Shown: piece by piece, positions 26,000 through 33,642 of the stretch
Layout of the letters: each line of letters begins with the position of its first letter
Position numbering within the stretch: the first letter of the stretch is position 1
NCBI RefSeq assembly: GCF_001403615.1
Contig: NZ_LN879454.1
Coordinates: forward strand, 318,215-382,214
Direction: 5' to 3'
DNA: 64,000 nucleotides
Source: Desnuesiella massiliensis
Lineage (GTDB): Bacteria > Bacillota > Clostridia > Clostridiales > Clostridiaceae
Notes under the pieces: model-generated
What the model was told of the DNA's origin: nothing
Database searches by the model: none
Seen by the model: the letters and a program-made list of their open reading frames with translations, nothing else
Position numbers and translations under genes: made by a program

Positions 26000-27331
26000 A
26001 TGAATCGTAAAAGTATTGTAGCAACAATAGTAGGAAGTGGAAGCACTAGAATACCTGCCCTTATAGGAAGCCTTATTAATTATAAGGACAGATTTCCTCT
26101 TAAAAAACTAATCTTATTTGATATAGATATGAAACGTATGGAATTGATGAAGGATTATATTGAGCTCACCATGAAGAAATATTATCCTGAGGTAGAGCTT
26201 CTGTTTACTGATAATGAGGATGAAGCTTATATTGGTACGGATTTTGTGCTATGCAATATGCGTGCAGGTAATTTTGAAATGAGGGGCTTTGATGAAAAAA
26301 TTCCTCTAAAATATGATTTAGTTGGCCAGGAAACCTGTGGACCAGGAGGCTTCGCCTACGGAATGAGATCCATAGGAGCCATGATTCACATGGTTAAAAA
26401 GGTAAGGGAATATGCTCCTGAGGCTTGGATATTAAACTATACAAATCCAGCGGCCATAGTAGCTGTAGCTTTAGATAAGGTTTTCCCAGAGGATAAGAGA
26501 ATATTAAATATATGCGATCAGCCCTACTCCATGATAAAATCCTTTGCAAAGATATTAGATGTTGATATGTATGATATAGAGCCTAGATACTTCGGTCTCA
26601 ATCATTTTGGATGGTTTACTAATTTATATTACACTCCTACAGGAGAGGACTTATTGCCAAGGCTAAAGGATTTCCTTATGGAGGGTCATGATTTTAAACC
26701 TTATAATGCTGAGCAAAGGGAAGCTTCTTGGTTAAATACCTATAAAAATGTAAATAAGATTCTATCCTTCTTCCCAGATTATATACCTAATACCTATCTC
26801 CAGTACTATTTCTTCCCAGAGGAGATAGTTAAAGAGAGCGATCCTAATTTTACTAGAGCGGATGAGGCTTTAGTAGGAAGAGAGAAACAGGTATTAGATC
26901 TATGCCAAAAGGCTAAGGAGCAGCAATCTCTAGAGAATATTCCACTGCTTACTGGAGCAGTTCATGGCAACATGATGGTAGAGGTAGCAGAATCCATAGC
27001 TTATGATCTAAAGAAGCTTTTTGTAATAATCACAAGAAATGAAGGAATCATAAGCAATTTACCAGAGGATGCTATGATAGAGGTAGCTGGAGAATTAACC
27101 AAATATGGTGTAGTACCTTATAAAGTAGGAAAAATCGGAACTTTTTATAAGGGACTTATTGAAGGACAATATGCCTATGAAACTTTAACAGTGGAAGCTT
27201 GTTTAGAAGAGGATTATAATAAAGCACTGCAAGCACTTACTCTTAACAGGACTATTGTAAATCCTGTGAAGGCAAAAGCTGTTTTAGATGATCTTATGAA
27301 TGCAAATAAAGATTATTGGAGGTTAAAATAA
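26000..27331 (+). CDS. GH4 phospho-glycosidase with CDQP active-site motif
   Basis: A 443-residue NAD- and divalent-metal-dependent glycosidase of family GH4. It has the dinucleotide loop VGSGSTRIP (11-19), GQETCGPGGFAYG, TNPAAIV (149-154), a metal-site Cys in CDQP (172-175) and LNHFGWF (His 202). Established 6-phospho-alpha-glucosidases carry CDMP and 6-phospho-beta-glucosidases CNVP at this point, so CDQP marks a different subgroup. GH4 enzymes oxidise C3 of the phosphorylated sugar, eliminate the aglycone and reduce again. It lies between the EIICB and the NagA-like gene in one operon. AAAGGGAG precedes ATG. Confidence 0.87.
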   Translation: MNRKSIVATIVGSGSTRIPALIGSLINYKDRFPLKKLILFDIDMKRMELMKDYIELTMKKYYPEVELLFTDNEDEAYIGTDFVLCNMRAGNFEMRGFDEKIPLKYDLVGQETCGPGGFAYGMRSIGAMIHMVKKVREYAPEAWILNYTNPAAIVAVALDKVFPEDKRILNICDQPYSMIKSFAKILDVDMYDIEPRYFGLNHFGWFTNLYYTPTGEDLLPRLKDFLMEGHDFKPYNAEQREASWLNTYKNVNKILSFFPDYIPNTYLQYYFFPEEIVKESDPNFTRADEALVGREKQVLDLCQKAKEQQSLENIPLLTGAVHGNMMVEVAESIAYDLKKLFVIITRNEGIISNLPEDAMIEVAGELTKYGVVPYKVGKIGTFYKGLIEGQYAYETLTVEACLEEDYNKALQALTLNRTIVNPVKAKAVLDDLMNANKDYWRLK

Positions 27332-28536
27332 TGGATAATACATTTTTTATATATTCCAATAGAATATACACTCCCATGGGAGTAACCAAGGGCTATTTAA
27401 AAATAGAAGATGGGAAAATAAAGGATATTTATGAAAGGGCTGAGGGTGGACAGATAATAAACTATGAAAATAAGATAATAATTCCAGGGTTTATTGACAT
27501 TCATATTCATGGATGGTCCACAGGTTCCTTCTGGATGCGCGGAGACTATGAATCCTTAACAAATATGTCAAAGGAATTGGTGAGGGTAGGGGTAACCTCC
27601 TACCTCCCTACTACTGGAGCAGATGATTTAAATAAAACTAAAAGACAGCTAGGAGAGGGCAAGAGATTTATAAAAGATTGGACGCCTGAAACTGGATCTG
27701 AACCTATAGGCTTTCATTTAGAAGGACCTTTCTTAAGCAAAGAATATAGAGGCATGCAAAAGGAAGAATATTGTATCCATCCTTCTTTACAAGTATACAA
27801 AGAATTACTAGAGGCTTCTGGAGAGGAAAATGTAAGGCTTATGACCATAGCACCAGAGCTTCCAGGAGCTAAAGAGGTTATAGCTTATTCTAAGGAAAAA
27901 GGCATTCAAATTTCTGCAGGACACACCTCTGCAGACTTTGAGGATATAAAAGAATTAAAGGATTATGGCATAGGTGGCTTTACTCATGTTTATAGCGGTA
28001 TGAGAGGCTTCCATCATAGAAGACCTGGAGTGGTGGGAGCAGCTATGTACTTTAAAGATATGTATGTAGAATTCGCTAAACAAACAGGACTAACTGTAAA
28101 ACCAGAGGCCTTTGATATAATGTATAGGCTAAAAGGTAAGGAAAAGGTGATATTATCAACAGACTGCTCAGGCATAGCTTTTTCTAATGAGCCTTTCTAT
28201 AACTATATAAGAAAATGTACCTACACTCCTGTAGGAGACGGAATAAAGCTAAAATATGATGATGGAAGAGAGCAGTTTATATCTCATAAAGATGTAGAAA
28301 CTATAAGAGAACTAGAACTAAGCTTCCTAGGCTCTGTAAAAAATGTGGTTAGAAATATCGATGCATCAATAGGAGACATTGTAACTATGGCTTCTGAAAA
28401 CCCTGCAAAGTATGTGGGAGTCATAGACAGAAAAGGAACCCTAGAGCCTGGTAAGGATGCGGATATGCTAGTTATAGATGCGGATTTTAATATTTATGAT
28501 GTCTTTGTTAAAGGAGTAAAACAGGACTTAAGCTAA
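27331..28536 (+). CDS. NagA-like amidohydrolase (sugar-phosphate deacetylase family)
   Basis: About 401 residues. The metal-site pattern of N-acetylglucosamine-6-phosphate deacetylase is present: DIHIHG (His 58, 60), HLEGPF (Glu 131), AGHTSAD (His 198), THVYSGMRGFHHRRPGVVG (His 219) and STDCSG (Asp 278). The usual THLYNAM and TDAT/M segments read THVYSGM and TDCSG, so it is a paralogue and its substrate may differ. A TTG at 27316 is in frame, but GGAGG fits the ATG at 27331, which overlaps the GH4 stop by one base. In this operon it may remove an acetyl group from the sugar released by GH4. Confidence 0.82.
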   Translation: MDNTFFIYSNRIYTPMGVTKGYLKIEDGKIKDIYERAEGGQIINYENKIIIPGFIDIHIHGWSTGSFWMRGDYESLTNMSKELVRVGVTSYLPTTGADDLNKTKRQLGEGKRFIKDWTPETGSEPIGFHLEGPFLSKEYRGMQKEEYCIHPSLQVYKELLEASGEENVRLMTIAPELPGAKEVIAYSKEKGIQISAGHTSADFEDIKELKDYGIGGFTHVYSGMRGFHHRRPGVVGAAMYFKDMYVEFAKQTGLTVKPEAFDIMYRLKGKEKVILSTDCSGIAFSNEPFYNYIRKCTYTPVGDGIKLKYDDGREQFISHKDVETIRELELSFLGSVKNVVRNIDASIGDIVTMASENPAKYVGVIDRKGTLEPGKDADMLVIDADFNIYDVFVKGVKQDLS

Positions 28537-28682
28537 TGCACAATGCACAATTCACAATTCACAATTAAGGATAATTTTTTCAGTGAAACTGAAAAAATTT
28601 AAAATTAAAATTAGTTCGATTTTTTCGTGTAACGAAAAAATCTTCCTCAATTGTGCATTGTGCACTGTGAATTGTGAATTGA
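28535..28682. repeat. Complete heptad/hairpin composite repeat (family 3)
   Basis: About 148 bases: left tract of TGCACAA and TTCACAA heptads, AAGGATAATT, a hairpin AATTTTTTCAG/CTGAAAAAATT, a second hairpin GATTTTTTCG/CGAAAAAATC, and a right tract of inverted heptads (TTGTGCA, TTGTGAA). The whole is an inverted repeat and the fullest copy in the window, between the NagA-like gene and the EIIA gene. Confidence 0.8.
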
Positions 28683-28721
28683 AGAAGTGAATTGAGAAAA
28701 AGGGAAGGGTGTGAAATAGAG

Positions 28722-29201
28722 ATGTTTGGATTATTTAAGAAAAAGTATAAATTATATGCTCCTGTAAAGGGAAAAGTAATTCCATTAAAAGAAGTGCCAG
28801 ATGAAGTTTTTGCACAAGGTATGGCGGGGGACGGAGCTGCCATAGACAGTGTAGGAGATTTAATCTGCGCTCCAGAGGATGGTATGCTAAAAGTAGTTTT
28901 TAGAACTAATCATGCCTTTGCCATGGAGCTAGATAATGGTGTAGAGTTACTTGTTCATATAGGACTTGATACAGTAAAGCTAGGTGGAGAGGGTTTTGAA
29001 CGTTTAGTAGAAGAAGGCACTAGAGTAAAAAAAGGCACTCCTATAATTAAAATAGATAGAGAGTTTATAAAATCAAAGGGATGTCCTCTTATAATTCCAG
29101 TGCTTATAACCAATAAAGATATAGTAAGCAGCATTGAAGCTCTTGCAGGGCAGGAAGTACAAGGGTCAGAGGATGCTATGCTAAGCTATAAAATGGTTTA
29201 G
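28722..29201 (+). CDS. PTS EIIA, glucose family (Crr-like)
   Basis: A 159-residue cytoplasmic phosphocarrier with the EIIAGlc signature: APVKGKVIPL, FRTNHAFAM (His 64) and the phosphorylated His in LLVHIGLDTVKL (His 79), then VKKGTPIIKID. It takes phosphate from HPr and should serve both EIICB proteins of the window, neither of which has its own EIIA domain. An in-frame TTG at 28692 exists; ATG at 28722 (MFGLFKKK) matches the family N-terminus, though its ribosome site is weak. It follows the composite repeat and precedes repeat copy C, so its linkage to the upstream operon may pass through these hairpins. Confidence 0.93.
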   Translation: MFGLFKKKYKLYAPVKGKVIPLKEVPDEVFAQGMAGDGAAIDSVGDLICAPEDGMLKVVFRTNHAFAMELDNGVELLVHIGLDTVKLGGEGFERLVEEGTRVKKGTPIIKIDREFIKSKGCPLIIPVLITNKDIVSSIEALAGQEVQGSEDAMLSYKMV

Positions 29202-29213
29202 ATTAATTTTATT

Positions 29214-29309
29214 GGGTTTCTAACTCAACTATTAACTTATACATGCACCATAATCACTTAAAGCTGTGATTTTGGTGCATGTATAAGTTAAGTTTCGATA
29301 GAGAAACCC
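29214..29309. repeat. Palindromic repeat family 1, copy C
   Basis: A 96-base element, ends GGGTTTC/GAAACCC, arms AACTTATACATGCACC and GGTGCATGTATAAGTT and central stem AATCAC/GTGATT. The central stem sequence differs from copies B and F but still pairs. Confidence 0.9.
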
Positions 29310-29336
29310 TTTAGTTGTTTCCCTATATAGTATTAA

Positions 29337-29382
29337 TAAAAGCCAAAGACCATGTGGAAAACACCATGGGCTTTGGCTTTTA
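29337..29382. terminator. Bidirectional terminator after the EIIA gene
   Basis: AAAAGCCAAAG-ACCATGTGG pairs with CCATGGGCTTTGGCTTTT; A- and T-tracts flank it on both sides, so it may also end the minus-strand fragment at 29387. Confidence 0.85.
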
Positions 29383-29386
29383 CTGT

Positions 29387-29665
29387 TTATTTCTTTTGTT
29401 TTATATAATTCTCATACCATTGTCGTCCTGAAGTCCAGATTTTAGAGGAGGGATTTTCTTTAAGTATCTCTGAACAGGATATGGCCATAATATATTCTTC
29501 TAATCCATCCTTATTGCTGTTTTCAAATTTACTGAGCATATAATTTAAGGACTTTTCACCTTGTGAAACAACATATTTAAAGTCCTTATTACTATCTAAG
29601 CCTTTAATATAATCATAAGGGTTAGAAGAAAGAGATGATTTACTATCTTTAGAACTGATTATATA
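29387..29665 (-). pseudogene. 5'-truncated gene remnant, C-terminal fragment of a small secreted or regulatory protein
   Basis: An open minus-strand frame of 92 codons ends KIWTSGRQWYENYIKQKK at a TAA. It is preceded in frame by a stop and has no ATG, GTG or TTG until NYMLSKFENS, half-way down. The text NPYDYIKGLDSNKDFKYVVS and CSEILKENPSSKIWTSGRQW looks like the C-terminal domain found at the end of some clostridial lipoproteins and BlaR1-like sensors, but I cannot name it firmly. The missing N-terminus and missing start make it a relic. Confidence 0.55.
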
Positions 29666-29763
29666 CTAATTATAACATAAGATATAAATATAAGTTAATT
29701 AATACAAAGATAGGTATATTGTTGTATAATAAATTATATGGTTATTAAAGGGAGGGGATGAAT

Positions 29764-30810
29764 ATGGAAAATATATTGATAGCCACTACACCAACCTTAG
29801 GTGATGAGTATGTAATTGAGAAATATCATGGTTTTGTTTCTGTAGAATTGGTGACAGCTACTTCTGTTTTTCAAGATTTTTTAGCATCCTTTAGGGAAAT
29901 AGCTGGAGGTATATCTGAGACCTATTCTGAGGAAGTGGAAATTTTAAAGGATATGGTATTAGAGGAATTAAAAAATAAGATTAGGTCTCTAGGGATGAAT
30001 TGTGTCCTAGGGATAAAAGTAGATTTAGAGCCTATATTTGGTCAAGGTGCATCTATGTTTTTACTATCAGCCAGCGGAACTGCGGCTAGAGTTAGAAAAA
30101 AACGTGAGACGCCTTTGACAGAAGAGGAAATAAAAATAGAAAATATTAAAAAAGAGCTTAATAATATAAAGGGTATAGAAAGTATTGTAAGGTTTCCTGA
30201 GGATTTAAATAAAGCTACATTAAAAGAATTGTACTCCATTACTTCCTATAAAAATATGGAGGTTGCTCAAGGATTAATAAAGCTGCTTCCCTCTTTAAAG
30301 CTTCAATTTACGACTTCCTCTAAGGAGAAGAAGCTTAAGGTACTAAAGGAATATTTTCAGACTTTCCCCTATGATGAGATAAGTAAACCTTTATGCAGTA
30401 ATATTAATGAAGATAATTTTAGAGCTATTATGTATTTTGAGCTTTTAGATTATGAAGCCATACTAGAGGGCGTTAAAAGGGTAAAGAATAAGGAAGAGCT
30501 ATGGCCATATTTTAACGTGCTTTTTGCACTGCCTAAAACCATAACTGAAAATTCCTTTAAAGGCATAAAGGCTTTAATAGATTATTTTGAAGGTAATTTT
30601 AATGATACTGTTAAGACAAGGTTAGTAGGGGCTTTTACCAAAAAGGAAATGTGGGTATGCAAAGAATGTCGTACAGAATGTGATATGAATGATGCTATTT
30701 GCCACTATTGTTCTTATGATAGATACGGACTTGCCAAGAGGTTTAATTATGAAAAGCTTATGGGGCATTTAAGAAGAATAGCTTCCATTGGAGAAAAGTA
30801 TTTTTTATAA
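29764..30810 (+). CDS. YbjQ-like (heavy-metal-binding domain) protein with C-terminal zinc ribbon
   Basis: A protein of about 348 residues. The first 110 resemble the YbjQ/UPF0145 pentameric domain (IATTPTLGDEYVIEKYHGFVSVE ends with a SGTAARV strand), but its normal lysis of about 105 residues is followed by a long helical region (115-290) and a zinc ribbon CKECRTECDMNDAICHYC near residue 300. I know YbjQ alone or in tandem; this fusion looks uncommon. The ATG at 29758 abuts GGAGGGG, so the ATG at 29764, 6 bases away, is chosen. It is monocistronic. Function unknown. Confidence 0.65.
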   Translation: MENILIATTPTLGDEYVIEKYHGFVSVELVTATSVFQDFLASFREIAGGISETYSEEVEILKDMVLEELKNKIRSLGMNCVLGIKVDLEPIFGQGASMFLLSASGTAARVRKKRETPLTEEEIKIENIKKELNNIKGIESIVRFPEDLNKATLKELYSITSYKNMEVAQGLIKLLPSLKLQFTTSSKEKKLKVLKEYFQTFPYDEISKPLCSNINEDNFRAIMYFELLDYEAILEGVKRVKNKEELWPYFNVLFALPKTITENSFKGIKALIDYFEGNFNDTVKTRLVGAFTKKEMWVCKECRTECDMNDAICHYCSYDRYGLAKRFNYEKLMGHLRRIASIGEKYFL

Positions 30811-30840
30811 ACAATTCAATAACCCTAAATTCAAAGAAGA

Positions 30841-30877
30841 TCACTTGTAACAACCATGGCTTACAAGTGATTTTTTA
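30841..30877 (+). terminator. Terminator after the YbjQ/zinc-ribbon gene
   Basis: TCACTTGTAA and TTACAAGTGA with a 10-base loop, then TTTTTT. Confidence 0.88.
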
Positions 30878-31001
30878 TTAGCATAGTTTATAATAAAATG
30901 GTAATAATTAATAGGCACTATGCACTGAGAAAGCAAATTGCAAGTTGATAAAGTATGCTATAATAATTATTAAAAGTTTCTATGATAAAGGGGAAACGCA
31001 T

Positions 31002-31748
31002 ATGAAATTCGATTTAAAGAAAATAGTAAAAAATAAAGATATTACAGCCCTAGAGCAACAGGTGCTGGAGTACATTATAGAAAATATAGACTTAGTTATG
31101 GATATGGGAGTAAGAGGAGTGGCTAAGGAGAATTTTACTTCTACCTCTACCATAATGAGATTGGCTAAGAAGCTTGGATATACTGGCTTTGTGGATATGG
31201 TTTATAACATAATGCCCTTAGTAAAGGATAGAGAAGAGCCTTCCAGTGGAAGGGTGGCAAGTTTACAGGGAGTAGACCTATCCTATCTATTAAAATATAC
31301 TTCTGAGGAAGAAATAAACCATTGCATAGAAATCTTGAGAGAAGCTAAAGATAAGATTATATACATATATGCAGCAGGCTTTTCTAAAATCCTTGCAGAA
31401 TACTTGAGCAGAAAGCTTTTAACCATGGGTTTAAGATGTATTCTCTGCGATTCTATAGGTCTTTTTGAAAACAATATCAGCAGCATGGAGATTTTTATTG
31501 TGATCTCAAAGTCTGGAGAAACCAAAGAAGCCTTGGATAAGGTTAAAGTAGCTAAAGATAGAGGTATAAAGGTTATATCCTTTACAAGAGAAGTTGAAAA
31601 CAGCCTTTCTGAGCTATCTGATATAAACTTAAAGGTGTACGACATGCATAAGCTGGATGATAGAAATATGTATCCCAATACCTTTTTCCCTAATACCTGT
31701 ATGCTCATGGAGTACTTAGTTTATAAATATTATGATAAACAGGAGTAA
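31002..31748 (+). CDS. RpiR/MurR-family transcriptional regulator
   Basis: A 248-residue regulator with an N-terminal helix-turn-helix (TSTIMRLAKKLGYTGFVDM) and a C-terminal SIS domain (about 100-245) with IYIYAAGFSKILAEY and VISKSGETKEAL, which binds sugar phosphates. It probably controls the PTS-GH4-aldolase operon that starts 150 bases downstream and responds to a phosphorylated intermediate. The ATG at 31002 after AAAGGGG is preferred over an in-frame upstream TTG. A terminator at 31775 isolates it from the operon. Confidence 0.88.
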   Translation: MKFDLKKIVKNKDITALEQQVLEYIIENIDLVMDMGVRGVAKENFTSTSTIMRLAKKLGYTGFVDMVYNIMPLVKDREEPSSGRVASLQGVDLSYLLKYTSEEEINHCIEILREAKDKIIYIYAAGFSKILAEYLSRKLLTMGLRCILCDSIGLFENNISSMEIFIVISKSGETKEALDKVKVAKDRGIKVISFTREVENSLSELSDINLKVYDMHKLDDRNMYPNTFFPNTCMLMEYLVYKYYDKQE

Positions 31749-31774
31749 TAATTGAATAATATGTGTTTTATGAC

Positions 31775-31807
31775 AACCTGTTATTTATGATGGTAACAGG
31801 TTTCTTT
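31775..31807 (+). terminator. Terminator after the RpiR-family gene
   Basis: AACCTGTTA pairs with TAACAGGTT across 10 bases, followed by TTCTTT. Confidence 0.75.
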
Positions 31808-31898
31808 ATGCCCTGAAAACCTTTTATTCTATAAATTTAGCTTCTATAATGAACTCATGAAAACAGTTTAAAATATTATTAGATTCGGAGGGGGAGCA

Positions 31899-33488
31899 AT
31901 GAAAAAGAAAATTGTAGACTCACTACAACAATTTTCCAAGGGTATGTTTGTACCAGTATTAATATTACCCATAGCAGGTATCATAATAGCTATTGGAAAT
32001 ATACTTACTAACGCTAGATTAGCAACTTACTTACCATTTTTAAAGAGTCCTTTAATCAATGGCTTTGGTAAAATGCTATCTGGTTCTTTAGTATCCGTGT
32101 TAGTAAACTTAGGAATTATATTCTGTGTAGGCTTAGCCTTAGGACTATCAAAAGAGAAAAAAGCAGATGCAGCTTTTACAGCGCTATTATCTTATTTAGT
32201 ATTTATTAACGCCATGAATATATTCTTAAGTATCACAGGAAAACTAGTACCTGTAGATAAGCTAAGAGGATCTGGTCAAGCTTTGGTGCTTGGAGTACAA
32301 GTGCTTGATATGGGAGTATTCTTAGGAATAATACTAGGTATACTAGTAGCTTATGTTCACAACAAGTTCTGTAACAGAGAGTTCCAAGGAGCTTGGCAAA
32401 TATATGGTGGCTCAAGATTAGTATTTATTATATTAATTCCAGTAGTAGTGCTTCTTGCAGTAGCCTGTTCCTATATATGGCCTCCAATACAAAGTGGAAT
32501 ATCCAGCCTAGGAAACTTTATTCATGCTACAGGAAACTTTGGAATATTCACTTATGGAGCCTTAGAAAGACTTTTAATACCAACAGGGTTACATCACTTA
32601 GTATACACTCCTTTCCTTTATAGCCAATTAGGAGGAGCAGCTACTATTGGTGGCAAGTTAGTTGAGGGAGCAAGAAATATATACTTTGCAGAAATGGCAG
32701 ACCCATCTATAGCACAGCTTTCAAGCTCTGTAATCTGGGATGCTCGTGGACTATCAAAGATGTTTGGTTTGATAGGTGCCTGTTTAGCTTTATATCATAC
32801 TGCTAAACCAGAAAACAAGAAGAAAATAAAGGCTTTAATATTACCAGCGGCGGTTACTTCTATCATCGCAGGGGTTACAGAGCCTATAGAATTCTCCTTC
32901 ATGTTCACAGCGCCATTGCTATTTGTAATCCATGCTGTTTTAAGCGGACTTGGAATGGTATTTTTAAATATCTTCGGTGTTAGAGCCATAGGACCAAATG
33001 GTTTCATAGATTTCCTACTTTATAACTTACCATTAGGTATAGCAAAAACAGGATGGCCTAAATTCATACTTATTGGATTAGTTCAATTTGTAGTTTACTA
33101 TGTAGTATTTAGATTCCTGATTGAAAAGCTTAACTTAAAAACTCCTGGAAGAGAAGACAAGAAGGAAGATGTACAGCTTTATACAAAGAAGGATTATAAG
33201 GCTAAGGCGGAAGGAGAGGCATTAAGTAAAGACAACGAAGAGGATATGGCGGCAATTATTGTAGATGCTCTTGGAGGCAAGGACAACATTAAAAAGGTGG
33301 ATAACTGCTATACAAGACTGAGACTCATAATTGGAGATGTATCTAAAGTAGATCAGCAAGTTTTAAAAGAACAAACTGGAGCTAACGGAGTTATCGTTAA
33401 GGGTGAAAATGTTCAAGTAGTTTATGGACTTCAGGTAACAAGGGTTAGAAAAGTGGTAGATAAATATTTAGGAATTTCAGCAGAGTAG
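31899..33488 (+). CDS. PTS EIICB, alpha-glucoside/glucose superfamily (second copy)
   Basis: A 529-residue paralogue of the permease at 24405. EIIC spans about 1-420 with the signatures LLIPTGLHHLVYTPF and GVTEPIEFSFMFTAP; EIIB (about 450-529) has the phospho-Cys in NCYTRLR (Cys 470). A charged linker (EDKKEDVQLYTKKDYKAKAEGE) joins them. It lacks EIIA and presumably uses the protein at 28722. The gene lies upstream of GH4, aldolase, kinase and dehydratase genes, so its substrate should yield a product that can enter an Entner-Doudoroff-type route. GGAGGGGG precedes ATG. Confidence 0.9.
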   Translation: MKKKIVDSLQQFSKGMFVPVLILPIAGIIIAIGNILTNARLATYLPFLKSPLINGFGKMLSGSLVSVLVNLGIIFCVGLALGLSKEKKADAAFTALLSYLVFINAMNIFLSITGKLVPVDKLRGSGQALVLGVQVLDMGVFLGIILGILVAYVHNKFCNREFQGAWQIYGGSRLVFIILIPVVVLLAVACSYIWPPIQSGISSLGNFIHATGNFGIFTYGALERLLIPTGLHHLVYTPFLYSQLGGAATIGGKLVEGARNIYFAEMADPSIAQLSSSVIWDARGLSKMFGLIGACLALYHTAKPENKKKIKALILPAAVTSIIAGVTEPIEFSFMFTAPLLFVIHAVLSGLGMVFLNIFGVRAIGPNGFIDFLLYNLPLGIAKTGWPKFILIGLVQFVVYYVVFRFLIEKLNLKTPGREDKKEDVQLYTKKDYKAKAEGEALSKDNEEDMAAIIVDALGGKDNIKKVDNCYTRLRLIIGDVSKVDQQVLKEQTGANGVIVKGENVQVVYGLQVTRVRKVVDKYLGISAE

Positions 33489-33515
33489 AGTTAAGGGCCT
33501 GCATAAGGCCCATCA

Positions 33516-33580
33516 TAGATTTATACATGCTCTAAAATGCCGTGAAGATTGGCATTTTAGAACATATATAAATTAAGTTT
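33516..33580. repeat. Palindromic repeat family 1, copy D (short)
   Basis: A 65-base hairpin with arms TCTAAAATGCC and GGCATTTTAGA plus outer TTTATACATG/CATATATAAA. Outer ends are lost. It lies inside the operon between the second EIICB and GH4 genes, so it is part of the transcript. Confidence 0.8.
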
Positions 33581-33642
33581 ACGTAATGTTTATATTTAGC
33601 AGCAAAAAACAAATTTTTTATATAACAAGAGAGGTGGCAATT

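Noticed and set aside
28535..28682. Regular short repeats that could suggest a CRISPR array
   Set aside because: Units are 7 bases, contiguous, without unique spacers, and no cas genes are present.
31838..31880. Possible CcpA cre site before the second PTS gene (TGAAAACAGTTTAA)
   Set aside because: It lacks the central CG of the consensus and is too weak to annotate.
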